The position numbers and the translations under genes were made by a program. Of a stretch of DNA of 64,000 nucleotides, positions 1 to 10,470 are shown one piece after another; position 1 is the first letter of the stretch, and each line of letters opens with the position of its first letter. The DNA is from Nageia nagi (taxonomy: Eukaryota > Pinophyta), in contig JBITNC010000001.1 in NCBI GenBank assembly GCA_050084985.1, positions 34,286,001 to 34,350,000 on the forward strand, in the 5' to 3' direction. Below the pieces are notes generated by a model. That model saw only the letters and a program-made list of their open reading frames with translations, was not told the origin of the DNA and did not search any database.

Positions 1-337
1 ATGATAAAAGCTCAGTTGTGAAAAAAACCAAGTTCTGAAGAAAGTGAGTAGAGCATTCCAGAAGCATGAAGATGATGTCACGGGAAGAACGATGTTCACA
101 TTTTGAATGAAACTGGGTTTTGGAGGTGATGAGGTCAGCAAGGAGAATTGAAAAGCCAGGGTTAGTAAATTAAGTGTTCCGGAATGAAATGATAAAAGCT
201 CAGTTATGGAAAAAACCAAGTTCCGGAGAAAGTGAGTAGAGCATTCCGGAAGCATGAAGATGATGTCACTGGAAGACGATGTTCACATTTTTGAATGAAA
301 TCAGGTTCCGGAGATGATGAGGTCAGCAAGGGGTGAA
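1..337 (+). repeat. 188-bp tandem repeat in the 5' LTR
   Basis: The sequence starting at base 1 recurs from base 189 with a period of 188. Each unit includes the phrases 'aaagctcagtt' and 'gatgatgtcac'. The same repeat, with the same period, occupies 7261-7670 of the 3' LTR, with 'gttcc' anchors at 7261, 7449 and 7638. The units differ mainly by transitions, often turning TCCGGA into TCCAGA or TCTGAA. Confidence 0.9.
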
Positions 338-797
338 TAAAAGTCTAGATATAAAAGTGCGAAGATAAAAGTCTAGAGATAAAAGTGCGAAGATAAAAGT
401 CTAGAGAGAAAAGTCCGGAGATAAAAGTTCGGAGATAAAAGTCCAGAAATAAAAGTGCGAAGATAAAAGTCCAGAGAGAAAAGTCTGGAGATAAAAGTCT
501 GGAGAGAAAAGTCCAGAGATAAAAGTCCGGAGATAAAAGTTCGGAGATAAAAGTCCGGAGAGAAAAGTTCAGAGATAAAAGTCCGGAGATAAAAGTCCGA
601 AGATAAAAGTCCAGAGATAAAAGATCGGAGATAAAAGTCCGGAGATAAAAGTTCGGAGATAAAAGTCCGGAGATAAAAGTGCGGAGATAAAAGTGCGGAG
701 ATAAAAGTGCGGAGATAAAAGTCCGAAGATAAAAGTCTAGAGAGAAAAGTCCGGAGATAAAAGTCCAGAGATAAAAGTCTGAAGATAAAAGTTCGGA
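338..797 (+). repeat. 14-bp minisatellite with palindromic TCCGGA core, 5' LTR copy
   Basis: About 33 head-to-tail copies of a 14-bp unit close to AGTCCGGAGATAAA. Variants of the core include TTCGGA, TCTGGA, TCCAGA, TCCGAA and TCTAGA, nearly all single C-to-T or G-to-A steps from TCCGGA. Because 14 is not a multiple of three, three units make a 42-bp, 14-codon period. That keeps one minus-strand frame open and yields a spurious repetitive peptide. Confidence 0.95.
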
Positions 798-1543
798 CAT
801 CGCGGGAAGCGTTTTACTCTACTTCCAGAGTCTAAAGAAGATGACATTAGCAGTTGGTGTTGAAAAGTCTGGAAGGCCATGCAGATACCTTGGAACTCTC
901 TTTCGGAGTCCGAAGATGATGACATCATGGTGTATACAATAAACATCTGGTAAGCTAGTCAATTGCTCTAGGCTATAGAAAGAGACTTCGAAACTAAGGC
1001 AAGAGAAACCCAGAACTACCATTATGAAGTAGAAAAGAGTTTGGGATTATCAGAAATAAGTAGATACTATCAAATCTTCAAAATCAATGAAGAAAGAGCT
1101 ACACTTGTCTGAACAACTCTGTTTGAGCAATAGGAGCATTCATCAGTTACAGTAGTTACAAATAAAGATTTCTTTTCAATTTATTTTGATAACATGTCAT
1201 GATAGGAATAGATTCCCGGGGGTTTTCTTGATGTGTAACGGCTGTAGGAACAGACGTGAAAAGTATGGATAGGAGATAGTGTGAAGAAGTGTGTGTGAAG
1301 AGTGAAGCATCAGGAGAAGAGTGGTAAGAGCATGAAAGTGGAGAGAAGAGTGGTCGTGGAGGTAATAGGGCGGAAGAGGGGAGTATCAGGAGAATGTGAA
1401 GTGAGCAAACAAATATGCAGATTGGAGTGTGATTGTTTAAGTGTGTTACTTTGGAGCTGTGTGCAGAGATAAAATAGTGAACATCAGAGCTAGACCATTG
1501 AGGGTCTTCTAGAACTGTATTCTTTCCTCCTTTTTGAATGTTG

Positions 1544-1688
1544 TCTCAAGTGGGTGCTTGAGAGCTGGAGTTGGTGCTCCAAGCAGTAGGTGCTGCTATT
1601 TGCAAAGTGGTAGTTGGTGCTACCCTTCACAGTTGGTGCTATGAATCTATAAGCTTTCTTTAATGGCTGGATTTGGATTGGTGTCCAA
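1544..1688 (+). other. Array of six mini-hairpins with TNGGTG hexaloops in the LTR
   Basis: Six short inverted repeats each enclose a six-base loop of form T-N-G-G-T-G. Stems: TCTCAAG/CTTGAGA (1544-1563), TGGAG/CTCCA (1566-1581), AGCAG/CTGCT (1582-1597), GGTAG/CTACC (1609-1624), TTCACAG/CTATGAA (1626-1645, one mismatch) and TTGGA/TCCAA (1673-1688). Stem sequences differ while pairing is kept, and the loop is constant, which points to selection on structure at some time. The cluster lies 185-330 bp before the LTR end, so it may fall in the R/U5 leader RNA; the transcription start is not known. Confidence 0.8.
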
Positions 1689-1875
1689 GTAGTCATTTTT
1701 GGGGATGTAGCCAATCTGGTGAACCTCGTTACATCTGATGTTGTGTGATGTACTGGTGTGCTTGCTCAATTTTCTCTGGCTTCTAATCTATCTTTATTTA
1801 AGAAGGTTAAATTGATTATTTTTATATACACTGATTCACCCCCCCCCCTCTCAGTGTCACTCGAAGTCCAACAAT

Positions 1876-1887
1876 TGGTATCAGAGC
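1876..1887 (+). promoter_or_regulatory. Primer-binding site (initiator tRNA-Met), element 1
   Basis: TGGTATCAGAGC lies two bases after the LTR end. It is complementary to the 3' end of plant initiator methionine tRNA, the standard minus-strand primer of copia elements. The motif is intact. Confidence 0.95.
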
Positions 1888-1937
1888 GAGGTTCCTACTT
1901 AGGCTATAACAGCTAAGGAGATCCTGGTAGTGGCACT

Positions 1938-3920
1938 ATGGCAAGCGAAGAAGGTTTCTCATCTAACAAAGCACCTCTCTTTGATGGAAACAATTATGCT
2001 TTTTGGAAAATTTGAATGAAGACTTATCTCAGTGCATTGGGGTTTGGTACTTGGGATGCTGTTAAAAGGGGATACACTCCTCCCCCTACAGGTCCATCAG
2101 ATGAAGTAGAAAGAAAGGCATTTGAATGTGATGCAAAAGCAAGAAATGCTCTAATGTGTGGTCTAGTGGATAGTGAACTAGTGAAAGTTATGGCATGCAA
2201 ATCTGCAAAAGAAATATGGAATAAGTTGAAGAGCATTCATGAAGGAGATGATAAAGTCAAGGAAGCAAAACTCCAAACTTATAGAGCTCAATTCGAAGTT
2301 CTAAAGATGAATGAAGATGAAACCATCGAAGCATACATGTTGAGAGTAAATGAAATTACTAATGCAATCAGAGGTCTTAGGGAAGAAATTGAAGATCATG
2401 TCATCGTGAAAAAGGTACTACGATCTCTCACATCTCACTTTGATTCAAAGGTGTCTGCTATTGAAGAAGCAAAAAATTTAAAAACTTTCAGCATGGATGA
2501 AATGCATGGATCGCTGACTGCTTATGAAATGAGGATCGAAAAAGCAAAGCATTTAGAAAAGGAAGCAACATTTAAAGCCAACAAAAGTACCAAAGCCAAA
2601 ATAGATTCTGACGATGAAGAACAATCTGATGGAGTAGAAGCAAATTTTGTTAGAAAGCTAAAAAGGGGAAAAGGTAAATATGAAGGCAAGCTACCATTTA
2701 AATGTTTTAACTGTGGTGGTATTGGTCATTTCATTTCAAAATGTCCATATAGAAAAATTGATAAAGATGATCAAGAATCATATTTTGAGAAAAACCACAA
2801 AATGAAATCTCATGTTCGAAATAGAAGGTCAAATAGACAGAGCTTCATATCCAGAAATAAAGGCTCCACTGATGATGATTCCAGTAATGAATCAGAAAAA
2901 GAAGACAATGAAGCATTGTTTATGGCATTTGAAGAGAAACTGAATGAAGATAATCAAAATGCCCAAGAACATAAAAAGGAAGAGACAGATGAAGAAAATG
3001 GCTGTGAGATTGAGATTGATCTTGAAGAAGAACTAATAACAGCATTGAATGAACTGAATAAAGAAGTAAAGAAAAATAAGAAACTCTCTAAAAGGTTTGA
3101 TGATGCAAGTAATATTATAGAAACCTTAAAAATAGAAGTGGAAGAATCTAAGAAGATAAATGAGAGTTTGGAGGAATAGCTTCTTGTGAAAGTTAAAAAT
3201 TGCAGTAAGCTTGAAGAAGAAATAACTGGACTACGTATGCAACTAGAGGAAGTCACCAAGAGAATCAGCTCTTTTGAATATCTAGAAGGAAGGTCGACTA
3301 AACTCAGTGAAATCATTAACAGTCAAAGAATGTTTTCTGATAAATCTGGTTTGGGATATGAACAAGGACAATCTTCCAATGACACAAAAAGGGAAAACAT
3401 AAAAGAAACCAAGAAGAAGGAAGATAGCTTAGGACTAGAGGATGATGGCTTCACTCAAGTGCATTCCAAAAGAAGACCCTATGCAGGACCAAGAAGTACT
3501 CAGCAATATAATAGATACATCCATCCCTTCAATGGATACTATTTCAAATGCAATGTGTATGGACACAAAATTTCTGAATGTAAGTATAATATCACTCCAA
3601 GAACCTTTGTTACTAGGAATGCATTCAGCCCACTAATGGAGTATCCTGTTGAGTGTTACAACTGTCATGAATATGGACACATTTCCTGATTCTACAAAAA
3701 TAATCATGGCATGAGGTTCTTTCCACCGAGACAATTTCCTTCCATAAGATAGAATAAACAGTTTCAGAGCAGTCATCCACAGGAAGTAGAAAAGAATAAT
3801 AAAAAACAAGAAGCTGAAATAAAAGTAAAACAAGTCTGGAAAGAAAAGGAGAAACTTAGAGAGGATAAAGAGTCCTTAATCGTTCAAACAACATTAAAAG
3901 CTCAAGACAAACCATCACCA
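1938..3920 (+). pseudogene. gag: gag region of element 1, interrupted by stops
   Basis: The likely start is the ATG at 1938, 65 bases after the LTR. The frame carries a typical copia gag start (FDGNNYAFWK) and then a TGA at 2013 just before MKTYLSAL. A long open stretch (2016-3179) holds the gag-polypeptide domain and a good CCHC zinc knuckle at 2703-2744 (C-X2-C-X4-H-X4-C). After it comes a strongly acidic, lysine/glutamate-rich segment likely to form coiled coil. Two more knuckle-like motifs follow near 3538-3581 and 3654-3692; the first has lost its leading Cys (now Tyr) and the second its last Cys. Further stops are at 3177, 3687 and 3750. All four are one C-to-T change from CGA or CAG. 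The protein would bind and package element RNA if intact. Confidence 0.9.
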
Positions 3921-5100
3921 TGGATATTAGATAGCGGATGCTCAAGTCACATGAATATGAAGGTGGGTCAGTAAGATTTGGAAATAATGATGGCGCATAG
4001 ATTATCAACAAAGGGACAGTCAAAATAAATGACAAAAACATCAGATCTGAAGAGGTATTATTTATTGTGGGACTGAAGCATAATTTGTTGAGCATCAGTC
4101 AAATATGTGACAAAGGACATGATGTAATTTTCAAAAAGCATGGCTGTGAGATCTGAAGGGCAAATAGTGGTAGAATTGTAGCAGTTGGTACAAGAACCTA
4201 TGGCAATTTATACACCTTATCAAATATTTCAGAGGGATCATGTCTTCTAAGAAAGGAGAGTGATGATTGGCTATGGCATAAGAGATTGGGACACATCTAT
4301 TTTAAAAACTTGATGAACATTTGCTCAAAAAGAGTAGTAAGAGATATGCCCAGTATCAGCACACCAGCAAATGATATTTGTGATTCATACCAAAAGGGAA
4401 AGCAAACTCAGGCAAAGTTCAAAGTGAAAGAATATCACACAAGCAAACCATTGGAAATCGTACACACCGACCTATGCGGACCAATGAGAACACAAAGCTT
4501 CAATGGAGATAAGTATTTTATTCTGTTCATAGATGATTATTCAAGAATGACTTGGGTGCAATTTTTAAAACATAAATCTGAAGCTTTTGAAATGTTCAAA
4601 GCATTTAAAAATCAAGTAGAAAATCAGATAGAGAGGAGAATTAAATGTCTTCGCTCATACAGAGGAGGTGAGTTCACTTCTAATGAGTTTACTGAGTTTT
4701 GCATACAACACGGAATTAAAAGACAATTCTCTGCAGCTAGAACTCCACAACAAAATGGAGTAGTTGAAAGAAAAAATAGAGTAGTACAAGAAATGGCTCG
4801 AACCATGCTGATAGAAAGTAAGGTTGCTGATAGGTTCTGGAAAGAAGCAGTGCATACTGCAATGCATATTCAAAATAGATGTATGATGCGACCACATGAG
4901 GATAGAACACCATATGAATTATGGTTTGGAAGAAGAGCTACAGTGAGGCACTTCAGGATCTTTGGCAGACAATGCTATATCAAGAGAATAGAAGAAAATT
5001 TAGGAAAGTTTGAGGATAGATCTGATGAAGGTATCTTTCTTGGTTACTCTTCGAAGAGCAAAGCATACAGGTGTTACAATAAAAGGAAAAAACAATCATT
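3921..5100 (+). pseudogene. pol: protease and integrase region of element 1, broken
   Basis: WILDSGCSSHM at 3921-3953 is the aspartic-protease active-site segment (DSG at 3930-3938), still in the gag frame. Directly after it, at about 3955, a deletion shifts the frame; the downstream frame continues through GAG-pre-integrase (WHKRLGH) to the integrase core. The zinc-binding HHCC motif has lost one Cys (DICDSYQKGK). The first catalytic Asp (HTDLCGP) and the Glu (VVERKNR) are present, but the second Asp is Tyr (LRSYRGGEF, codon 4658-4660). Stops occur at 3998 and 4154. A second frameshift lies near 5090-5100, after RCYNKR, moving the rest of pol into another frame. Integration activity is therefore lost. 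Confidence 0.9.
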
Positions 5101-6978
5101 GATAGTGCTGATGTTCACGTTGATGAGCAAAGAGATCTTCCTGAGAGAAATGATGATGATGATCTTCCTGCCTATCAAGATTCAATTGAAGAAGACAAAA
5201 AGAATAAAAACAAATCTAAGCCTCCTGTACAGTAATCACAAGTAAAGAAACCAAAAGATTCAAATTCACCAAGTAACTCAAATGGTGTTTCAGAAAATGA
5301 GTCAGAAGAAGATGAAAATTCAAAAACTCCACCAAATAGATGGCACAAGGATCATCCATAAGAGCAAATCATCGGTGAGTTTCATACAGGCATCCAAACT
5401 CGTAGAGGGGTTTCAAGCACCTATTCTCTCCTATCCAGAATAGAGCCTAAAAATGTCTCAGAAGCTAGCCAAGATGAAAGTTGGATGAAAGCAATGGAGG
5501 AAGAACTCACTTAAATTGAAAAGAATGAAACATGGGAACTCGTTCCTAGACCAGCCAACAAAAATGTGATTGGCACAAAGTGGATTTTTCGTAATAAGTT
5601 GAATGAAGATGGGATAGTGGTTCGAAATAAAGCTAGACTTGTTTGCAAGGGATATGCTCAAGTTGAAGGAATTGATTTTGAAGAAACTTTTGCACCTGTG
5701 GCCAGATTAGAAGCTATTCGCATGTTTTTAGCTTTTGCAGTGTATAAAAACTTTAAAGTTTATCAAATGGATGTAAAATCAGCCTTTCTAAATGGTAAAA
5801 TTGAGGAAGAAGTCTATATTAAACAGCCAGATGGTTTCCAATTGGGAGAGAATCCTAATCTGGTATGCAAACTAAAGAAGGCTCTGTATGGTTTAAAACA
5901 GGCACCTCGAGCATGGTACTCCAAACTTGATACATATCTTCAGCAGCAAGGCTTTAGAAAAGGAATGGTGGATAGCAATTTATACATTAAATTAGAAAAG
6001 GAAAATCAGCTAATTGTTGTTGTCTATGTAGATGATATAATCTTTGGAGGAAGCAAGAATGAGCTATGTAAAAATCTTGCTGACAACATGCAAACAGAAT
6101 TCAAGATGTCTATGATAGGTGAGCTTGCATTCTTTCTCGGCCTACAAATCAATCAGTTGAAGAATGGCATGTTCATTTCTCAAACCAAGTATGTTAAGGA
6201 GATGCTGAAGAAGTTTACCATGGAAGACTGTAAACCTATGAGCACCCCTATGATGAAAAGCTGCAAATTAAGCAAGGATGATAAAGCACCAATAGTAGAT
6301 CAAACACAATACAGGTCAATGATTAGAAGTTTATTATATTTGATAGCTACTAGACCAGATATTCTTCAAGCAGTATGTATGGTTGCTCAATTTCAAGCAA
6401 ATTCCAAAGAAACACATGTTACTGCAGTAAAGAGAATATTCAGATATCTCAAAGGCACAGTAGAATATGGTTTATGGTATCCTAGAGGAAAGGACTTTAC
6501 ACCTATTGCCTTTTCAGATGCAGACTGGGTAGGATGCGTGGATGATAGGAAGAGCACCAGTGGAGGAGCATTTTATTTGGGTAATAATCTTGTTGGCTGG
6601 CACAGTAAAAAGCAAGACTCAGTATCCCTATCTACAGTAGAAGTAGAGTATATAGCAGCAACTTCTTGCTGCACATAGATTCTATGGATGAAGCAGATGC
6701 TAAAAGATTTTGGTATACAGATTAACGAGCCCATATCAGTTCTATGTGATAACACAAGTGCAATCAATATCTCAAAAAATCCTGTTATGCACTCACGAAC
6801 AAAGCATATAGCAATCAGATTTCACTTTCTAAAAGAAAGAGTGGCGCAAGGAGAAGTACAGTTGGATTTTGTTCCAACCACAGAGCAAGTAGCAGACATC
6901 TTTACAAAGCCTTTGCCCAAAGACGTCTTCGAATATTTTCGAAACAAGCTAGGAGTTGTTGTACTTCCCACGCATTAG
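5101..6978 (+). pseudogene. pol: reverse transcriptase and RNase H region of element 1
   Basis: An acidic linker leads into a well-preserved copia RT ([42 protein letters not shown]) with an intact YVDD at 6025-6036 and FLGLQI after it. RNase H follows, with SDADWVG, the VEVEYIA segment, LCDNTSAI and the ending DIFTKPLPKDVF, and stops at 6976-6978. In-frame stops at 5233, 5359, 5512 and 6676 are TAA or TAG, all one C-to-T step from Gln. Between 5515 and 6675 the frame is open, so this is the least damaged part of the element and the best probe for its family. Confidence 0.93.
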
Positions 6979-7205
6979 CTAGTTCTGGACGTCACATTCT
7001 CAGGGGGAGTGTTTATTTCTTCCTTCCTATGTTGCTTTTGTGTATCTTGTTTTTGTATGCATACTACTGATTTCTTGAGAATGTCATGTATGGACTCAGG
7101 GGGAGTCTGTAAATGCCCTTTGTTATTGTTGACAAAGGGGGAGAGAAAAGTCCCGATGCTGGTGTCTGATCAAGTGGTGTTGCCAACAATTCTAAAGGGG
7201 GAGAT
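6979..7205 (+). other. post-pol spacer with several purine tracts and the polypurine tract
   Basis: Between the pol stop and the 3' LTR there are four G-rich tracts: two 'cagggggagt' copies near 7000 and 7099, one 'aaagggggagag' near 7135, and AAAGGGGGAGAT at 7194-7205 touching the LTR. The last is the functional plus-strand primer position. Multiple polypurine tracts here are a reported habit of Sireviruses, which supports but does not prove that placement. Confidence 0.8.
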
Positions 7206-7670
7206 TGTTGAGCATGTGTGTTTGTCATTGTTGTCAACACGTGGTTTTGGTAAAGACCGGGTTCCAGAGGTGATGAGGTCAGCAAGGAGAATTGAAAAGC
7301 TGGGGTTAGTAAATTAAGTGTTCCAGAATGAAATGATAAAAGCTCAGTTGTGAAAAAAACCAAGTTCTGAAGAAAGTGAGTAGAGCATTCCGAAAGCATG
7401 AAGATGATGTCACGGGAAGAACGATGTTCACATTTTGAATGAAACTGGGTTCCGGAGGTGATGAGGTCAGCAAGGAGAATTGAAAAGCTGGGGTTAGTAA
7501 ATTAAGCATTCCGGAATGAAATGATAAAAGCTCAGTTATGGAAAAAACCAAGTTCCAAAGAAAGTGAGTAGAGCATTCCGGAAGCATGAAAATGATGTCA
7601 CTAGAAGAATGATGTTCACATTTTTGAATGAAATCGGGTTCCGGAGATGATGAGGTCAACAAGGGGTGAA

Positions 7671-8088
7671 TAAAAGTCCGGATATAAAAGTGCAAAGATA
7701 AAAGTCCGGAGATAAAAGTGCGAAGATAAAAGTCCGGAGAGAAAAGTCCAGAGATAAAAGTTCGGAGATAAAAGTCCGGAAATAAAAGTGCGAAGATAAA
7801 AGTCCGGAGATAAAAGTCTGGAGATAAAAGTCCGAAGAGAAAAGTCTGGAGATAAAAGTTCGGAGATAAAATTTCGGAGATAAAAGTCTAAAGATAAAAG
7901 TCCGGAGATAAAAGTTCGGAGATAAAAGTCCGGAGATAAAAGTTCAGAGATAAAAGTTCGAAGATAAAAGTGTAGAGATAAAAGTGCGGAGATAAAAGTT
8001 CGGAGATAAAAGTTTGAAGATAAAAGTTCGGAGAGAAAAGTCCAGAGATAAAAGTTCGGAGATAAAAGTCCGAAGATAAAAGTCTGGA
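7671..8088 (+). repeat. 14-bp TCCGGA minisatellite, 3' LTR copy
   Basis: About 30 units of the same 14-bp repeat, 418 bp in all against 460 bp in the 5' LTR. The difference is 42 bp, three whole units. Since both LTRs are copied from one template at insertion, the array has changed in one copy since then, or during reverse transcription. Confidence 0.93.
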
Positions 8089-8835
8089 CATCGCAGGAAG
8101 CATTTTACTCTACTTTCAGAGTCCAAAGAAGATGACATTAGCAGTTGGTGTTGAAAAGTCTGGAAGGCCATGTAGATACCTTGGAACTCTCTTTCGGAGT
8201 CTGAAGATGATGACATCATGGTGTATACAATAAACATCCGATAAGCTAGTCAATTGCTCCAGGCTATAGAAAGAGACTTCGGAACTAAGGCAAGAGAAAC
8301 CCAGAACTACCATTATGAAGTAGAAAAGTGTTTGGGATTATCAGAAATAATCAGATACTGTCAAATCTTCAAAATCAGTGAAGAAAGAGCTACACTTGTC
8401 TGAATAACTCTGTTTGAGCAATAGGAGCGTTCGTCAGTTATAGTAGTTACAAATAAAGATTTCTTTTTAGTTTGTTTTTGATAATGTGTCATGATAGGAA
8501 TAGATTCTCGAGGGTTTTCTTGATGTGTAACGGTTGTAGGAATAGACGTGAAAAGTATGGATAGGAGATAGTGTGAAGAAGTGTGTGTGAAGAGTGAAGC
8601 ATCAGGAGAAGAGTGGTAAGAGCGTGAAAGTGGAGAGAAGAGTGGTCATGGAGGTAATAGGGTGGAAGAGGGGAGTATCAGGAGAACATGAAGTGAGCAA
8701 ATGAATATGCAGATTGGAGTGTGATTGTTTAAGTGTGTTACTTTGGAGCTGTGTGCAGAGATAAAATAGTGAACATCAGAGCTAGACCATTGAGGGTCTT
8801 CTAGAACTGTATTCTTTCCTCCTTTTTGAATGTTG

Positions 8836-8981
8836 TCTCAATTGGGTGCTTGAGAGCTGGAGTTGGTGCTCCAAGAAGTAGGTGCTGCTATTTGCAAAGT
8901 GGTAGTTGGTGCTACCCTTCACAGTTGGTGTTGTGAATCTGTAAGCTTTCTTTAATGGCTAGATTTGGATTGGTGTCCAAG
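8836..8981 (+). other. Hairpin array, 3' LTR copy (partly decayed)
   Basis: This is the counterpart of 1544-1688. The second, fourth and sixth hairpins are kept. The first has a mismatched closing pair (CTCAAT against CTTGAG) and the third has AGAAG against CTGCT. The fifth reads TTCACAG-TTGGTG-TTGTGAA, whose closing pair is G-T, while the 5' copy has a different single mismatch. Both are one transition from the same perfect 7-bp stem. Confidence 0.75.
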
Positions 8982-9417
8982 CAGTCATTTTCAGGGATGT
9001 AGCCAATCTGGTGAACCTCGTTACATCTGGTGTTGTGTGATGTACTGGTGTGCTTGCTCAATTTTCTCTGGCTTCTAATCTATCTTTATTTAAGAAGGTT
9101 AAATTGATTATTTTTATATACACTGATTCACCCCCCCTTTTAGTGTCACTCGAAGTCCAACACATTTAGATAACAAAAAATTAATCATAAAAATACATTA
9201 CAAATTATCATGAATGGATACTGAGGTTGAAGGATCAACCACTGTAGACTACACATGTGAGCCATGTGCCTTACTAGTAAAAGCAATATCAACAAAAATA
9301 TCCTAAACTATAAAAGTATCACTGTCAACATGCAAGTATGTATATATAAGTTCATTCAAATTTTATTAAAATTTTATTATTTCATTAAATATGTATACAT
9401 AAGAAATTATTAAAATA

Positions 9418-10470
9418 TTATAATATATATACCATGGATGGGTTAAAAGTTATCTCTGTTATATGTCTTCCAAATGAATCAATATGTTGGTCACCTCGAT
9501 CATCAAAAGATGAAAATTCATATGTATATGCCTCGTGCTTAGTATCACCAAATAGCATATGCATAAATTCTCTTAAATATGATGGTGTGGATGATCCATG
9601 AAATATCTCATGGCAAGAACTACATCTATGAAGTGTAGATATCCTAGGAAAGCTTTTAGTCCCTCCCACTCCAATATGTCTTGAGCCATCACCTCTAACA
9701 TTAGCTAACTCAGCTTCCACATTGGTAGTTTGTTTGATGAGGTTCCATGTAAGCTAAATCAATGATACAAGGGCTAAAAACTATGGCTGTATGATGTACA
9801 TGTGTAGGTGCAATTTTCTAAGAGTACTAATAAGAGGTGTAGCATGATCAGGTCATCTAGGATCAAGTTGTGCCCTCAGCTTCCACTGTGAACTACCCAT
9901 ACCAACACCATGAAACTGAAAAATATCAAAATAATTGGTATTTTTCCCAATAACAAACTCTACCCATAAAAACATGATGAAATAAAAGAGTACATCACTA
10001 CCACTACTATGTGGTGGATGATCAAAGACCATCCACCATTGGTCCCAAACATGTGTAGTGATCCCCTGATGCCTATATCAAAAAATAGAAGTTCTCTTTT
10101 GGGTAGGTGCCATTGGTTCTCCAATTCTAGTATTCCTCAAATACAAACCTAAATCCCCATTTATAATGTGATAAGTCTCATTAATATATCTTTGGGATAG
10201 ACCATCACTGTAAAACCTCTCCTCTCGTCTATATGTGATTGGAAATCACCTATGGTATGATCTATAGATGTAATGGTATCAACTACAATTTGCATTAAAT
10301 TTTCAAACCATGTAATGTGAGTGGGGATTTCCCTATGCTATAGCAACTATGAATCCTACCCTAAATAAAGGTGATATTCTCAACTATAGTTGCTTGAAAG
10401 CGAGCATCCTCAAGTAATGGGGGTTCTTGAGGCTCATGGGAAAGAGGTGGACTATTATGTGATGGATCCA
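9418..10470 (-). pseudogene. decayed protein-coding region of unrecognised family
   Basis: Read on the minus strand, a start-like MDPSHNSPPLSHEP near 10467 is followed, with at least one or two frame changes around 10250-10400, by a long consistent frame to about 9418. It contains YSDGLSQRYINETYHIING, HVWDQWWMVFDHPP, FYFIMFLWVEFVIG, QWKLRAQLDPR and a Cys/His segment HRCSSCHEIFHG near the C-terminus. Interrupting stops in the long frame are TGA or TAG, one transition from Arg, Gln or Trp. Such composition with transition-only breaks argues for a real ancient gene rather than chance. I do not recognise the family; a transposon-borne protein or a retropseudogene fragment are both possible. No polymerase or DDE motif is seen. 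Confidence 0.55.

Larger units (their letters stand above)
1..1873 (+). repeat. 5' LTR of element 1 (first ~127 bp missing)
   Basis: It matches 7333-9162 along its length and ends in the same CAACA just before the primer-binding site. From the start it holds the 188-bp tandem repeat, the 14-bp minisatellite, a unique ~700 bp stretch with AATAAA-like sites near 937 and 1161, the hairpin cluster (1544-1688) and a C-rich run near 1840. Allowing for the missing start, this LTR is about 43 bp longer than the 3' copy; 42 bp of that is exactly three minisatellite units. No convincing TATA box was found; AT-rich candidates lie near 1468 and 1790. Confidence 0.93.
1..9162 (+). mobile_element. Ty1/copia LTR retrotransposon, element 1 (Sirevirus-like), near full length
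   Basis: The element has a 5' LTR cut by the window edge, an initiator tRNA-Met primer site, a gag-protease-integrase-RT-RNase H order typical of copia, a polypurine tract and an intact 3' LTR. The LTRs begin TGTTG and end CAACA. Aligning the two LTRs shows that about 127 bases of the 5' LTR lie outside the window. The RT and RNase H wording, the long zinc-knuckle gag, the ~2 kb LTR and several purine-rich tracts before the 3' LTR suggest the Sirevirus (SIRE/Maximus) lineage; that placement is inference. Gag-pol is broken by about ten stops and two frameshifts, so the copy is non-autonomous. In the 801-1170 versus 8092-8461 comparison I count about 19 substitutions, nearly all transitions. 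Confidence 0.95.
7206..9162 (+). repeat. 3' LTR of element 1 (complete, 1957 bp)
   Basis: It begins TGTTGAGCATG right after the polypurine tract and ends CAACA at 9162. The internal order repeats that of the 5' LTR: 188-bp tandem repeat (7261-7670), minisatellite, unique region, hairpin cluster and C-rich run. The 3' flank begins CATTT, but its duplicate lies outside the window. Confidence 0.95.

Noticed and set aside
345-1022. Long minus-strand open frames over the LTR minisatellite (also 7888-8313)
   Set aside because: They are a by-product of a 14-bp repeat, which keeps a frame open every 42 bp. The predicted peptide is a simple repeat and varies with array length.
5101-6978. Intact pol gene in element 1
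   Set aside because: Four in-frame stops and an upstream frameshift break it, although RT motifs are well kept.
7009-7317. Open frame overlapping the post-pol spacer and LTR start
   Set aside because: It crosses the LTR boundary and polypurine tract and has no domain.
7306-7695. Minus-strand frames in the 188-bp repeats
   Set aside because: They reflect repeated noncoding LTR sequence; the two halves encode the same accidental peptide.
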